From: Drosophila pseudoobscura
Taxonomy: Eukaryota > Arthropoda > Insecta > Diptera > Drosophilidae
Direction: 5' to 3'
NCBI RefSeq assembly: GCF_009870125.1
Contig: NC_046681.1
Location: forward strand, 14,769,001-14,833,000
Length of the DNA: 64,000 nt
The notes under the pieces are model-generated. The model had not been told where the DNA came from, searched no databases, and saw nothing but the letters and a program-made list of their open reading frames with translations. This document shows, one piece after another, positions 24,391 to 38,249 of this stretch. Each line of letters opens with the position of its first letter. Within the stretch, counting starts at the first letter, position 1. A program made the translations under genes and the position numbers.

Positions 24391-27300
24391 CAAGAGAGCC
24401 AGACAGAGAGGGACAATGTGGCCAAGTTAAGTGCACGGATTCATTAATTTACATTAAAATGTAATTAGCGGTCAAATAAGTCGCAGGAAAAAAACTGAAA
24501 CCGCAAAAATATGCCAACTGCCATAAAAGCGGAAAGGAAAGAGCAAAAAAAAAGAAAAAACCAAAACCCACCGAAACAAAACCAATTGAAATGCAATTTA
24601 AAAATATATGACGACAGCAGCCAAGGTTTTGGGAGAATGTGAATATATTTTTTGGTAGTACTTAGTGCTCTTAACGATTGTTAGGCTACAACTTTCTACA
24701 GAAGAACATCATTATTTTGCAGTCTTTTCTAGTTCTCATTAGCGAAACTTTGCATTGAAATTACCATTTAACATAGTTTAACACAAATCTTGATGCATTC
24801 TTGGCCCAAACAATACACATCCACCCCCCAAATGCGAACAGTAATAAGAAGCAAAAATATTTTCAGAGATAAGAACCCACTGTGAATGCTCTTTCAAATG
24901 TTATAAACATTCAATCTTCAGTTCACATTTGTCGGAGATTTCTAAATCGAAAGAAATATGAAATCTTTTTGCAGATCGACATACGAATTCAATTAGTTTT
25001 AAGCAGAGATTGTTAGAACTATAGTTTTTGGGTCAGAAATTATGAAATAAGAACTAATATCTGATTTTCAGCTCTTATAGAAACTCAAAAAAATAAATAA
25101 AAATAAAAATCTTACTGCAATTTTGTAAATAAAAATGGAAAGGAAGGAAAAGAAAAACATCAAAAATATATTCGACCCTTTATGATCAGATATTGGTTAA
25201 GAGTTATTCCATATCTTTTAATTACAAATTTAAAAATACAAAAATAAAATTCAATATTTTATGATTATTTTTCTTGCAACGAATATGGTATAACTCCAGG
25301 TTCTTAGCAAAATAGTTATGGCCAAAAAAAAGGGCATCAGAAAGAAAATTTCGCGCTTGTTAGTTATATCCGCTAAGAAAATGGCTGCCTTGTGGGGCAG
25401 CCTACCCCCATCCCCATCCCATCCCCGGTATAGGTATGAACAAGGCATTCTATTTTTTCCCCTGCATTATTTTTTAGCTTGTTAACAAATTTTATGCATT
25501 TCTTAACTTTTGGGAGGCAAGTTAACGAGTCCCGGTCTCTGGAATGGCATCCAACTTGCTTATTATTATTTGCGGCGAACTCTAGGGGAAGTAGATGAAG
25601 GGAGATGGAGGAGTGGGGGTAGTGCTGGCCTGCATTGTGGTTATCATACTTTAACAAGTTTTCAAAGAGCATGAAATTTTCTTTTGGCCTGGCTTTTGGT
25701 CTAAGCCAAAATGCAGCAGAGCTGCAGAATGCAAAATAGTAAAAATGCTGCGTGCAGCGAAACTTTTTATCGTCGCGGGTGCCTGGAAAATCTCTTGGAA
25801 AATATATTGCATTAAAAGCAGGCAGTCCCCAGTGCCACCAGCATCGCAATAATGTGGGGAATGACGATCAGGATGCCTGCAACGGCACTGCTGCTGCAGG
25901 TGTATTGTCCGAGTGCGGTCGCATTTTGTTAATTTCTTAGCCGGCCCCAGAACCAAAAAAGAAGCCCAAGGAAGCCCAAGGAAACCCAGGGAACCGTTGT
26001 TGTTGCTTCAGTATGCTGCTAGTATACAAAATGAAAATGAATTCATAATTAGATGACACCATCCGTGCGTAAATAATAATTTTTGCCAGTTTTTCCTTAC
26101 TGGCAACCCCCCCTCACCACACCCCAACCCTCCCACTCTGCTAGTTAGTTGAAATGCGCGCGAATGAGTTTTCTTGAGTTTTCCCTCTGCTTTTCCATTG
26201 TCAGGGAACAATTTTGCTTTTGCCGAAGTTTTATATTTCGCCAGCCATCCAACCCAATCCCGAACCCCCTGTCCCAGCCTCGAACCCCGATGCTCTGTGG
26301 GCTGAGGTTGAGCAAGTTTTTATCCAATCGCTGGCTCTGCTATATGCTGTTTCCTATATCCTGTCATGGGTATAACCGAATTGCCATGGGACACTTACAT
26401 GCTGACGTGTTGCTCATTTTGTTGGTATAAATTTCTTTAGATTTGTAAAAAAATTCTATTTGCATTCGGCTGTTTTTATTTGTAACATAACTTATATATG
26501 CTAAACGTTTCTATACAAAAGTAGCAGCATAAAAAACTAAAAAAATAACTTTTAAAAACTTAAAAACTTTTCTCCAAAGGATTTTGGATTAATAAAATAT
26601 ATTATTATATGTACATGGATTTGATTACAACAAAATTTCATCCGAAGAACCAAGTCGAGATGGCTTTTTTAAGTGGATTTAGATTTTGTAAACCTAATTC
26701 TATTCATGTAAATAATTCATATAAATTATCAAATAAATACAAATAAAATCTCTAAAATAAAATTTCACGGACACGATTTTGTGCTGCTGGAATCCCAGAT
26801 TTTTTATTCATTTCATGTAATCAATGTAACAAATTCGAGCTCCTTTTATGAATAACATAACTTAAACATATTTTCTCCAGAGAAATCATACTCTTCTTAC
26901 AACCAACAAGCATTAAGTTAATTGTTTTTATTTTATTTTATTATATTTATTTATCATTACCTTAATTTAATTTTCCACTTATTTTAATTAAAATTAAATT
27001 GATGGGAGAGTAGTTTTTCTGGAGACCCTTATGAGTTCCTTGTAATCGTAGTTCAACCATAATTCGCCATCGCCAAAGACAGTTTTATCAGCTTCCATTT
27101 TGTTTTTAGCCAGTTTACCTCTGCCTCGTATCAACTGCGAGGCATCTTCTTCTAGTTTTCGCCGACTGCCGCCTCCCCGCGGCTCCAGCTCATCTCAGCG
27201 CGTCTCATCTCCTCTCCCTTCCAGATATATATGTATGCTTCTCAGTTCTATTTTGTTCCGTTCTGTTCTGTTCTGTTTGTTTCTTTATCGCGCATTTGCC

Positions 27301-28493
27301 AAGTGCCAAAGTTTTCTCGTTATAAGTTTTGTAGCCTTTGTGTGTCTCTCGCGCAGCTCCCAAGCTTTTGCCGAGCCGAGAGCGCGATGCCAGGAAGAAA
27401 CTTTCGATATTCCTTCAAAAGTTTATGACCAAGCGTCGAACGCAAGTCGCGAATTGCCCCAAAAAAAAGAAGGACGCAAGGCTTCGCCTGCAACACGTAT
27501 TCGCCCCAAAACAAGAAAAAAAAAATTCATCCTATCCTCCAATTGAGAGTTTTGCAAACAAAAAAATTATATTATTTTATTGTTGTTTGGCTGGCGCATA
27601 ACTTTATGCCAAACACTTCTCTCTCCCTGTGGGACTCTCGCATTATGCCCAACGAAAGTTGGTCCTTTTTTTGTTGCCTCTTTTGGAGTCGCTGATGGAA
27701 CTACTTCCCAGAGATGGAGGAAATGGAAGTCTCCTGCATTTGCCTGTTCGTCTATAACTTTTGGCTCCATTTGCTGCCAGCCCGAATCCAAACCCCCGGC
27801 CAGATAAGGGAAAACTATTTCCATATCCATTCCACATGCAACTGGCAAGTGCACTTTAAATTCTTGCAAATGAGTAGCTGAGCTCAATGCAGCTGAACAA
27901 ATTTGCCCTCGTGCTTTGATAGCCCAAAAGTTGGCTGCTCTCTTCTGTAGGAAGAATGGCATAAATGAATGGTGATAAATTCATAATTGTAATGGGTATT
28001 TCTCGTCTGACAAGGGTATGCTTCTGGGATAACAAATAGATTAAACGGGGAATATGGAAGCCACGGAACTATAGCTGCGCGATTATAATAAATATTAATG
28101 GAAACCTCTAATTATATATCTGAAGAGAATATTTCAAGGAGTTTAAAGACTATTACCTAGGCAAATAGACCTAATCTTTTCTTTAAATATTGGTCGTCGA
28201 TGGATCCCTATGATTTTAGAATGTTAAAAAAGTTCTGATACAATTCAATTCGTGTTATTTTCAGAATATTTCAACCCTGTCCTGCCTATCGTGTGAACTA
28301 TCATCAAACCAAGGCTTCTCAAATAGTTAAAATTGAAGGCAAAAAACTGGTAGTGATGTAGCACATGGCAGACGAATCAAGCGAATACTTATACCAGCTG
28401 TTAAAATTTCTGGCAGTTGCACTTTACCTGATGTGCAACACATAACATTTGATTCTTTATCCATAGCACCAATCAACACTTTCGGATGAGCGA

Positions 28494-28632
28494 TATACCC
28501 GATACTTAAAGAGTATAGGGGTTATATTAGATTTGTGGTGGATGTGTAGCTTTGTAACATTCAGTAGGAATCGTTTCCGATCCCAGCTATATATCCAGCT
28601 ATATACCGAGTCGTATGTCTGTGCTGTTAGGC
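28494..28632 (+). mobile_element. Degraded 5' fragment of a DINE-1-like element
   Basis: TATACCCGATACTTAAAGAG is followed by the TATATTAGATTTGTGG block, then GGAATCGTTTCCGA, CCGAGTCG and GTCTGTG. These occur in the same order as in the first about 140 bases of the element at 2469. The rest of the element and its 3' hairpin are missing. Confidence 0.65.
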
Positions 28633-30412
28633 GAAGTGATATTTAGGGCTGCCACTGCGTTTTCTGCCGTAACAATTATCAATAACTTAAACAGATTCCG
28701 CTTTAATACCCATCCGCCACTAGCACATCCATTCACGTAGTAAATAATATAATATAATTCCATCATGATTAAAGTTCCGATAATAATTCAAATGATTCCC
28801 GGCTCATTATAGCCGCTCTTTGGTCTGGCTGCTGTCACGGTGTCCTTCCTGTCGGTTTGTCCCACACTATTTGTGGCCTTAATGCATCTTCCTGCCATTT
28901 GACCAGAAGCGGATGCAGTGCATCGGCAATGAGCTGAGACCCAGCATATGTTAACGTGTCTGACCTCCGACGGCCGACATCCATATGCTGGCAATTTCAA
29001 ATTAAAATGCAATTTTTGTCATAAAGCGAAAACAATTAATATGCAATCAACGATAAATAATAAACAATAATTAACGATTTTTGTGGGCTTATGAGTACGA
29101 GGGAATAGAGGGAGGCTGGATCCTAGATGGGTGCAGGAACTAATTTTCAAGGTCATTAGAATTGCTCGCCCAATGGCGAGAGTCATCCTTTTGTCTGGCT
29201 AATGTTTATTGATAATCAGAGACAATGGACGTGACGGGCCCATTGTTGCCCGAGCGTAACCCATAAATACTCAGGGGCAGGCAGTCGAAACAATTGTTGA
29301 GGGAGACAGTCTGCTTAGACAAACGCTTAGACAATCGATAGGCACACACTTTGATTTGGGCCTGGCACTGTCGCAGCCTCGTAACCCATCATGGCCCACA
29401 CTCTGGGCACTCCAGACAGTCCGCTGCATGGCGCAACTATTGTCCTTTTTTGGGCAGGCGTGCAGCAAATGGCACAGCTTCCGCTTTCGCTTGACTGCTG
29501 CAAAATTCACGGAAATTATCAATAAATATGCGAGGCCAGACCCCGTAAAATGAATGAAAACGGGCAAATTTTTCGCCATAGCCCCCCACACAGTATCGCC
29601 CCTCTGGCTCGGTGATTTTTATGCTGCATGCCACAATCCAATGTCTCTCAATGTCCTCGTGTCCTGTGTGTCCAGTTTTGTGCGCCCCATAACGGAAGCA
29701 TCATTATCATAAATTATCATTTTGTAGGAATTGCATCCGCTGCTGCGAACCAAAAAACCTAGCAATAACAACAGAAATGACGACAATTTCAATTGCCGGC
29801 ATGGCATCTCTTCCTCTTGCGACTCTCCCGACCCCCGACTACAGCCATATCAGCTTTCTGTTTGTGTGTGGGGCGGTGGGGGGGGCATTCTGCGTCCTTC
29901 CTGTGCAATTCCAATTGGCAAATATTTTTCTAGTTTAATTTATGGCTGACCAGTGTGACCAGAAAGCATCATTTGTTTTTATTACCAGTCCTTTAAATTC
30001 TTTAAAAATGTTAGCTTTTTATTTTCAAAATTTAACACAAGCTTTCGTTGGTTTTGAACTAGATCTAGATATAAAATAGATATATATACAAGATATATAA
30101 TAATAGTTTAGATGAGAGGTATTCCTTATAATACATATATCTCAATTGACAATCCTTGAGTAATACAAATAATAACACAAACTTAATTTATTGAAAGGTT
30201 TATGAAACCAAGTACGTATATTATCTGTCAAAAATATGGGGGACTTCCACAAACAGAAATCGAACTCAGATCGCAAGTCACGTAGGTATTATGAGTCAGG
30301 GACGTGATTGAGGCTAGATGATGATTCATGTGCTGCACCAAATAAAGAGAATCTCCACGGCATCATTGTTGAACGATGGGTGGGTAGGTGGGCGTTGCAG
30401 CATTCCAACACG

Positions 30413-31183
30413 TCAATCAATTTCCCATGCAGGTTTGTAGAAATATGTTACCGCCTCTGTAGCCTCGATTGCGCGCTTCACAGTGACTTCTGTAGTACAT
30501 TCCACGTATTTGTAGCGCCTGTTGCGGATGACGAAAATGAATATGATCACCATAATTATCACATAATTAAGGTAGAGCACAAAGGCCACCAGCAGGGTAT
30601 CCACCTTCGTGAGTACGTCTCTGCTGTCGTAGGTCATCAGCACATGGGAGACCAGCATGGTGATGACACTTAGCAACACAATGAACAGGGCTATTTCCCC
30701 GCAAACCCTGGAATCCAGGACCTGATCGACGGCCACCATGGTAATGGAGATCATCAGACCCACAACGCCAGCGCCGCCCAATATGTAGGGATTGGGATAC
30801 TTGACAAAACGAATGATGGCATAGCATCCCGCCAGAATTGCACCCCAGACTAAAATTGCACCCATAATGACACCTATCGCGGCGCCAGCGCTACTGTCCA
30901 CAATGAAGCTAGTGACTCCCAGGGTCAATAGTTCGTAGCAAGTGAGAATGGCGATGTAGTTCCATGGCTTGCCGTACTTGAGGAACTCGCTAAAGTGTAT
31001 GCAGGTGAGCAGCAACAGAGCGGCGAAGAATAAAATCATCGTGTACACGATATGTCCATGCTTCATGTATATGCAAAGGAGCATCCATTGCATAATGCCG
31101 CTCATAATAAAGAATGACATCAGGAGGCCAGTGTGCAACACAAACATGTACAAGTTCAAGGGTCCTCCAACTCGTTCGGCCAT
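30413..31183 (-). CDS. Divergent TMBIM/Lifeguard-like seven-TM protein, intronless
   Basis: A single uninterrupted frame of 256 aa runs from an ATG at 31183 to TGA at 30413. Seven hydrophobic segments are visible at about residues 14-38, 45-64, 76-95, 102-124, 134-152, 163-184 and 196-219, followed by a short basic, soluble C-terminus. KPWNYIAILTCYELLTLGV (72-90) matches the PWN-led third helix of Lifeguard proteins. YDSR (185-188) followed by a LYLNYVIIMVIIF helix matches the family's (F/Y)DTQ and last-helix pattern. Bax-inhibitor/TMBIM proteins are Ca2+ leak channels or cell-death modulators of ER and Golgi membranes. The usual long N-terminal Pro-rich tail of Lifeguards is absent. The family call is inference from motifs; that the gene is real is well supported by length and hydrophobic pattern. 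A retrogene origin is possible. Confidence 0.7.
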   Translation of the reverse strand: MAERVGGPLNLYMFVLHTGLLMSFFIMSGIMQWMLLCIYMKHGHIVYTMILFFAALLLLTCIHFSEFLKYGKPWNYIAILTCYELLTLGVTSFIVDSSAGAAIGVIMGAILVWGAILAGCYAIIRFVKYPNPYILGGAGVVGLMISITMVAVDQVLDSRVCGEIALFIVLLSVITMLVSHVLMTYDSRDVLTKVDTLLVAFVLYLNYVIIMVIIFIFVIRNRRYKYVECTTEVTVKRAIEATEAVTYFYKPAWEID

Positions 31184-31920
31184 GATGAGCGATTAATTGA
31201 TTGATATTGGTTGACTTTCAGCAGTTGATTTTCTCGGTAAAACTCTCAGAAAAAAACACACAATTTTGATGATTACATATATGAATGAATTTGTATTTTC
31301 GGAGTTTATAATCGAGTCATGAAAGATGCTACAGAAATTTCAATGCCATACCCTTCAAAAGATCTCTCGTAGAAGCTTCCATCCCCTTGACCTTCCAGCA
31401 TCGCCATCACTCAGAAGTCCTTCCCCCAGAAACCACAAAAGTGCCGACTGTGCCACACCTCAAAACCGCTCGATTCTTCATCTTCTTTTGCCATTTTTTT
31501 GGAAATCAAATTGAGGCCGACTGAGCCGAAACAAGAAAAATTGAATCCCAGAACCGAAGCCAGAAAAACGCAACATAAATGGAAAAAAAGAAGCATAAGC
31601 CGAGGACCACACACGGCAAGGACACTCGAGGCTCAGCGGCAGCCGAAAGTTCTTTGAAGTTTGGATGAAAAACGCAAGTCCTGTGGGCGGGCCAGTTTGT
31701 CTCCAAGGAAATACACACACAACAAAAAGATGATAGGAAGGAGAGGACAGAGGAGAGCAAAATCAATCTGTGACTGCTGCTGGTAAGAATATGAGAGGCT
31801 TTATAATACAATCGCAAGTACCGGGAGATCGGGGAGAGCGGGGAGTCCAGAGTCCAGGAAAAAATACATAATGAAATAAAAATAAAAGGAAAACGTTTGG
31901 CTGGGAAATTGAATTGGTAG

Positions 31921-31937
31921 CACACACACACACACAC
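31921..31937 (+). repeat. (CA)n microsatellite
   Basis: A pure CA run. Confidence 0.9.
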
Positions 31938-32885
31938 TGCCATTGAATGGTGGAAAAACCAATCAAATAAGGGAGAAACGTGGACATTACCTGTCGCTGA
32001 TTTCGTTCTTAATTTTAATTGAAATTTGCGAAGTGTCTCTGTCTCTGTACTGTGTCCTTTTTTTTGCTGCTGCTGCACCTTTTTTGTTGCTGTTCTGTCC
32101 TTCTTTTTCGTATAATTACAAGCGATTAAAATCTGTGGAAATTTATTAAATTCCATAAATCAGCGCTGACGCGCGACCCATCCCCCAGCAGCCCCGATCC
32201 CTGGCAATTCCTTTGACAATTATAAATTATGCGTTCGTTGCCGGGCGATGGACGATGCCACCCACACCGCTCCATCCCGCTCCACCCGTGGCAAGGGCGA
32301 AATTGCTTAACCACAAAATGTCACCCCAAACTACAAACCCATCAAATGCCTTCCTATCATCAGCTGCAGATCCGACCCTCTCTGACGGACAATAACCTTT
32401 TTTTTAACATTCCTGATTATGTAATTATCTAGAACTGTGCATCATCCACCATTTTTGAGAGGTTATAATACGTGATACGATAGTTGCTGCGACAACCTGT
32501 TGGTTTTTGATGTCACCAGGCGACCGCAATTCCATATGTCCAATTAGTGGGTGACTTCTCAAAGGATCACCATCAATTGTCTCTAGATCAAGGGATAAAG
32601 CTCTAATTTTGGAAGGGTGATGAAATGTAGAGAAGCTTAATTAATGGTTCTCCATTACACTCGTAAAACATAAGTGAAAATATTTCCAAATATCTGCTCT
32701 TATTAATTAGTATATTCGCGTAATATCCCAAAACATAACATAACCAGAAAATCATTTTAAAATCATAAATCTTTCGTCATTTGGCACTATGTACATAGAT
32801 TTAACAAAAGGCCCATATTAGTTTTTTTTGCCTAAATAATGTGTATACGTATCATCGTATCATCTCTCTATTGTTTAAAAAAGTA

Positions 32886-33000
32886 TTGGGTCATCTTCAG
32901 ATAGTTGACTCATATCGGCGCGAGCGAGCCGAGGCTAGTGAGCCGGAGGTTGGCGTACAAGCGAAGCGAGTGAGCCGGAGGCTTCCCCCTTGGTATATTC
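32886..33000. repeat. GC-rich repeat fragment, copy 2
   Basis: It begins TTGGGTC, and carries GCGCGAGCGAGCCG, two AGTGAGCCGGAGG blocks and GCGAAGCGAGTGAG, then a TTCC/GGTATATTC end. It shares several blocks with 22762-22842 and contains an internal direct repeat of AGTGAGCCGGAGG (32937 and 32969). Confidence 0.45.
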
Positions 33001-36000
33001 TTAGAAACTTTTAAGCTAGGTCCATTTTCCTTCGAAAATTTTCTTTAACCATTGGCTACCATGAATCACATATCCTCAATCGGAAAGACATATTTACCTT
33101 AAATTACAGGAAAAAACATTCACGAAACATTCATCACGACAAATTATACTGCCCAGGCGATTATTTGACCCAAAAAACAAACAGCAACAACAACCAAAAA
33201 CAAATGATGCAATAAAAAGTTGGAAAAAGCGGCAAAAAGCAACCACAGACAGCAGTTAAATGATGCTACTTAGGCGATAAGAACCGAACGAACAGAACAT
33301 CCTCTTCCGACAGACAGACAGACAGGGAGCAGGGTCCGCAAGGGCCGCAGGGGCCGCAGGACAAGCCCCATGCGCGTTATTTGTTTTGTGCGTTGTCCAA
33401 AACAATTTCCTTCCTTAATCACATGCTAACAGCGAGGGGGAGAACACACCGAAAATTGCATTTATCTGACCAAAAGACGAAAAAATCAGAAAAAGGAATA
33501 TATATATACATATATATATATGTATGTATATGGAGAGCCCAAGGACAGAATTTCTAATTGTAAAAGATAAAAAAAAAAGAAAAAGGAACAGACAAACTTT
33601 GGGCTGGATGCTCGACATTTCTCGTTACAAAAAAAAACGGTGAAGATAAATGACAGGCAGAGTTCTCTGTGGGGCCGGGGGGATTACGGATCAGGATGAG
33701 AATGAGAACGAATATGTTTCGGGCTGTGTGTGTCGGTGTGTTTGTGTGTGTGCGTGTGGAGACATTCGCCGGCAACTGTAGCATACTTTCGAGTGTCTTT
33801 CAGCACATTCTCCTCTCGTATCGTATCGTATGTATGCCAACAGCTTGTCGAGTGGTTTCCACAGAAGGAGAAAGAGGGAGAGAGAGAGCGTGAGCGTGAG
33901 TCTCAGTGTATCTTTATTTTTTAGGGGTTTCGTTTTTTTGTCGGTTTGGTATTTGTACTATCGATGTCGCCATAAGTTGTGCAAACCCCTTCAGATGTCG
34001 CCCAGTTTCGCTGCTCCGCTCTCCATGCTTGACCAAGTGCAAAATGTCAAGTTTCTCTGTGCCCGAATGTCTGTGTTCTCTTTGATGTAGGTCCGAAGGT
34101 ACACACGTAGTATATGTAAATTTGTGTGGCTTATCTAACGGCCGTCCTCTCTGTTTTAATCGAAACCACCACCCTGCAGCGAAAATCCGCAGTAATCGGA
34201 CTTAAAGCTGATTATTCAGGGAATGGCAGATGCCTTATCGAGGGATCTGTGACATGAACAGGTTGCGGATATTGCAAATGTCTACAGGGGATTACTTAAT
34301 TGAATGCTGCTGCTATCCATCTCCTTTATCGATCAGCTGATGGATTGCTAAATGGGGATGCTTAATGATTTCTTGGATAAAAAAGGTATCTAGAAGCTCT
34401 ATCTTGTAACCAATCACACTCGAAACCATGACCATGACTAAAGCAAACCGAGTGGCATTTTCTCATGCCAAATTATTGAAGATTAACTATAATTAAATTT
34501 ATTACTGCGCCGAGCAACAACCCTCATGGACGGCAGGGCACCTAATGAGCATCATTTGTCCCGGGACATGCAAACAATCAAATGGAAATGGGTTAGGGGT
34601 GGATTAATCTGCCATCGGGGGTCACTGTCACTGTAGGTAATCTGTCAGATCGGACTGCAATTCAAACTATTGAATAATTACCCCAAAGAGAGATCAACAA
34701 TCGCAGCTTCTCAAGGGCTAATGCGGGCCACAATTAAATACGAAAATTAAGGAAAAATCATTGCCGACTTTCCCAATAATATTTATCACTGAACTTGACC
34801 TCCATTTGAATACGATCACGGGATACGGGTAGGGTCGCTACTTTACCTCCACACATTGCATGTAAATATATTCTGATTGTACATTCCATTAAATATAATT
34901 TGGTTATAATTCCCACATCCTTATTGTTCGGAAGAACAGAATTTCCTTGGTTGCTGGGGGGTTCCCGGAGGAAAGCAACTTTTATTGGATTTTATTTTTA
35001 TTGTCCTACATAAATTTATTTATTTTATGGTATTTCTTGCTATTTATTTTTTCATTTCGGGGCACATTGATATTTGACAGTTATTGCGGGTTCCGGAAAC
35101 GCCCAGTTTTTCGGCATTTCGTTTTTATGGAATGTGATTTTTTTTAGATGGTTTCCCATTTTTTTTTTTTCCTGCTGGTCATCTTGTGTTTGCGTGGGTC
35201 AGGGATGTGTATATAACCTCTATTGATTTGAGTCTTGCAACAAGAGATTTTGGAAGTGGTAAGGGGTTTTTGAAGAAAAATCAGTGAAACAAATAGATCA
35301 CTTCAAGGTTCTTTCAGGTTTAATTTCAGTTAACGGAGTACAATTTTAATACAAGATGAATCAAACCCTTCTAGAAAGAATTCTATGCTTAAAGACATAT
35401 CAGAGAATTGTCACAGATTATACTTTTCCATATGGTTTATAGGTATTTTCATCAAAAAATACCGGAAGAAAATATGTTGAATGGGTGTGGCAAGAGGACC
35501 CCTTGCAGGACTTGTCGTTGATGAGCCAGAAGGCCAAGGAGCCATGGGGCAAGGATATTGAAACTTGTACGACACCCTCGTAAAATGTTTTTACTCCTCC
35601 GACGCTTCCTCCCCGCCTACGACTCCTTTTGCTCCTGCCTTAAAGTCGTAAAAAATCAGAGAGCGCACGTGTCCGGCTTTTTTTTTATTATGTTTTATTT
35701 TTTGGTGGCTTGCATGTCCAGGGACGAGATGCGTGAATAATTTTGTTGCAGGACCTTTGGTCACGCTGTGAATCAATCTTGCGGGAACAGGAAGTAAACA
35801 ACCATCCCCCGTGTCTCCCTCCTGCCCCTTCTAGTCTCTGAATATGCGAATGAATAAGTGAACGAATGCATTTTTTCGAATATTTAATATGAAAGTTCCT
35901 CCTCATCTAAGGGATTTTGGGGGCTGAAATGAATCTGAAATGGAACAAAATGGAGCAGCGACTTCTTCGGGGTTGATTGGGGGAGTGATTGGGGATGGGT

Positions 36001-37021
36001 GCTGGGGAGAAGCGCGGTGTCGGAGGGCAAACTATTAGCGTTTAGTGCGCATGTTTTAGGACGAAGTCCCCGCCAAAAGGGCGGCAGGGGCAGAGCAGAG
36101 CAAACAGCAACACTTCAAAGTGGTTGCAACCCTGGCCAGGGTTACTTTTTCTCTTATTTTTTTTTTGTTTTTGTTCGCTTCTCTGTGGCACATCCTCGAC
36201 CGTGGCGCGTCCTTTTTTGCGCCATTTGTATTGGCATTTGGCAGCGCGTGCTCCAATAAGAACAAAAGGAATTCCCTTTCCTCCTGGCAACAATTTCGGT
36301 TTGTTTTCGTTGCTTTTTCTTGGCGGTTTTTTTATTTTGATGGGGGTGGGATGTCTGTCATTTCCGAGCTTCAAGAGGAGACCCCGGTAGACAGAAGGCG
36401 CAGACAAACAGACACGGCCAAAAGGCTACTGAAATGGCAATGCGAATCGTGGGGTGCTCCAAAATGGTTGAAAAGGTGGAAAAGGATCCTGGACCTCGAT
36501 CAAATTAGCCATTTTCCTGGAACCTATTTGCATACGTACTAGATTCAACTAGTATTGAAGTCTATTTCATTTGAATATCTAGCATTAACGGTCAGGCCAG
36601 CTTCCGTTTTACCCTACAAGATATATTGAATATATACTTCCCAAAATGTTATAAATGTACAAACATTTTCCCACACACCATTTCAGGGATTATCACCCTA
36701 TCTAACAGGAACTTCCCATCCACCAGCCACCAGCGATTGGGTTAATATATTTGTCTAAATAGTGTGATAAAACCACAACAGCCAACGACTTCAGCAAGAG
36801 CAATTTATAAGTAATTTCCATTTTGGGTACTCCGAAGGGAAGACATCATTAATTTGCCCTCAAGGGGGAAGGCGGCACTTGCCAAAAAATATTTACAGGC
36901 AAAACAGAAGCTGGCTGGCAACAACAACCACTCCTCCCCAGAAATCCCACACTTAATGTTGGGTTCCCAGCGGAGCAAAAGAAGTCGAAATGAAATCAGC
37001 AGAAAATTCAATGAACATGGC

Positions 37022-37077
37022 ATGGGTTTGGTTTGGTTTACGTCTGGGTTTGGGTTTGGGTTTTGGCTTGGGTGGGT
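37022..37077 (+). repeat. (GGGTTT)-like G-rich tract
   Basis: Successive GGGTTT and GGTTT units give at least four G runs within 40 bases, so quadruplex formation is possible. Similar tracts on either strand occur at about 22098-22125 and 38347-38376. Confidence 0.7.
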
Positions 37078-37316
37078 TCTCCAGCGATATCGTCCTGATG
37101 TCCTGGCGGTGGTTGATGACTGCAATTGATGGCTGGCTGGCAACCAACACTCCCCCACACCTCAGGTCCAACCCACATCGTTTGGTTAGCGCAGCAGCAG
37201 GCGAAGGGGTTGTGATTTCTGGATGTCTCTCTATATGTCTAAGGGGCGGCGAGAATGATATAGACTGGGGCGGAAGATAGAGAAATGGTTGAGGGAGTGG
37301 ATAGATGGGAATGGAA

Positions 37317-37342
37317 GTGGAGTGGAGTGGAGTGGAATGGAG
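37317..37342 (+). repeat. (GGAGT)n pentanucleotide repeat
   Basis: Consecutive GTGGA units with one GGAATGG variant at the end. Confidence 0.85.
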
Positions 37343-38185
37343 GTGACGTGCAAATGCCAGAAAAATATTATGTGACATGATAAATATTGCACACTGGGGG
37401 ATTTTTTGAGGCTATAAAAGAAGCGGCGGCGGTCGCTGTTGTTGCTGTTGCTGCTGTCGTTGTCAACATCATTGCCGAAATAATATGACAGATTCATTCA
37501 TGATGATGCTGATGAGGATGATGATAGGTTGTTGCTGTGGTTCCAACACCACATTGCGGTCCCCACAGAGTGCTACTTCTGCGGTGTGACATTGCAAGGT
37601 TCAGGATACAATGCTGGATGTTGTGCATTCATCGGTAGGTATGCAAAACAGGGAATACAAATAGGAGGGGATACAGTGCACCCTCGATAGAATTCATAGA
37701 AATAATCAACGATTGTTTATATAGCAACCATATGATATACCATAAATAGAACGAGTGAGAATGCACCTTACTATAAGTAGATTTGGGGGTGATTGATATA
37801 ATCAAGAGAAAGAATAAGTCTGTAATCAGGTCTCTTCTTCTCTTAGATACTCTCTCCATCAGCAATGGCAAATGCTTCAACAACGAGTTGTTTTTAGAAG
37901 TAGAAGAACTTAGAGTAAGAGTTACCTTCGGTTAGCTACCAAATCATATCCATGGCTAACTCTGAAAGCGCTTTGCGGCCGGGCGTAAGTGTCCGCTGAG
38001 CTCTGGAGCACCTCCCAGCCTTTGCATTTCATCCATCAACACCTGAGCAGAAAAGGTGCCGCAAGACCAGACGCCCAAGATGAGAAAGAATGTCGCCGAG
38101 TGGCGAGGACGACGACGGACCGCACTTAAAGCGCTTCAGAGAAGCAGGAACAGAAGAAGCGGCAGCTGGCCAAGTACCGCGTCGA

Positions 38186-38249
38186 CATCGTCACCATCAT
38201 CATCATCGACAACGTCGTCGTCGTCGTCGTCATCGTCGTCGCTGTCGTC
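38186..38249 (+). repeat. GTC/ATC triplet repeat
   Basis: Imperfect run of ATC, GTC and GCTGTC triplets. It creates Ser- or Asp-rich frames on both strands that I do not consider genes. Confidence 0.85.

Larger units (their letters stand above)
15565..30412. other. Gene-free region of about 15 kb
   Basis: I see no coding sequence: open frames here are short, simple-sequence rich and lack recognisable domains. It contains AT-rich blocks (about 18160-18640, 19730-19780, 26430-27010), GGCCCA repeats (16291-16312), ATC triplet repeats (17728-17778), a TTCTG repeat (27252-27277), an AG microsatellite, a GC-rich repeat fragment and a degraded DINE-1-like fragment. It could be intergenic regulatory DNA or intron of a gene with exons elsewhere. 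Confidence 0.6.
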
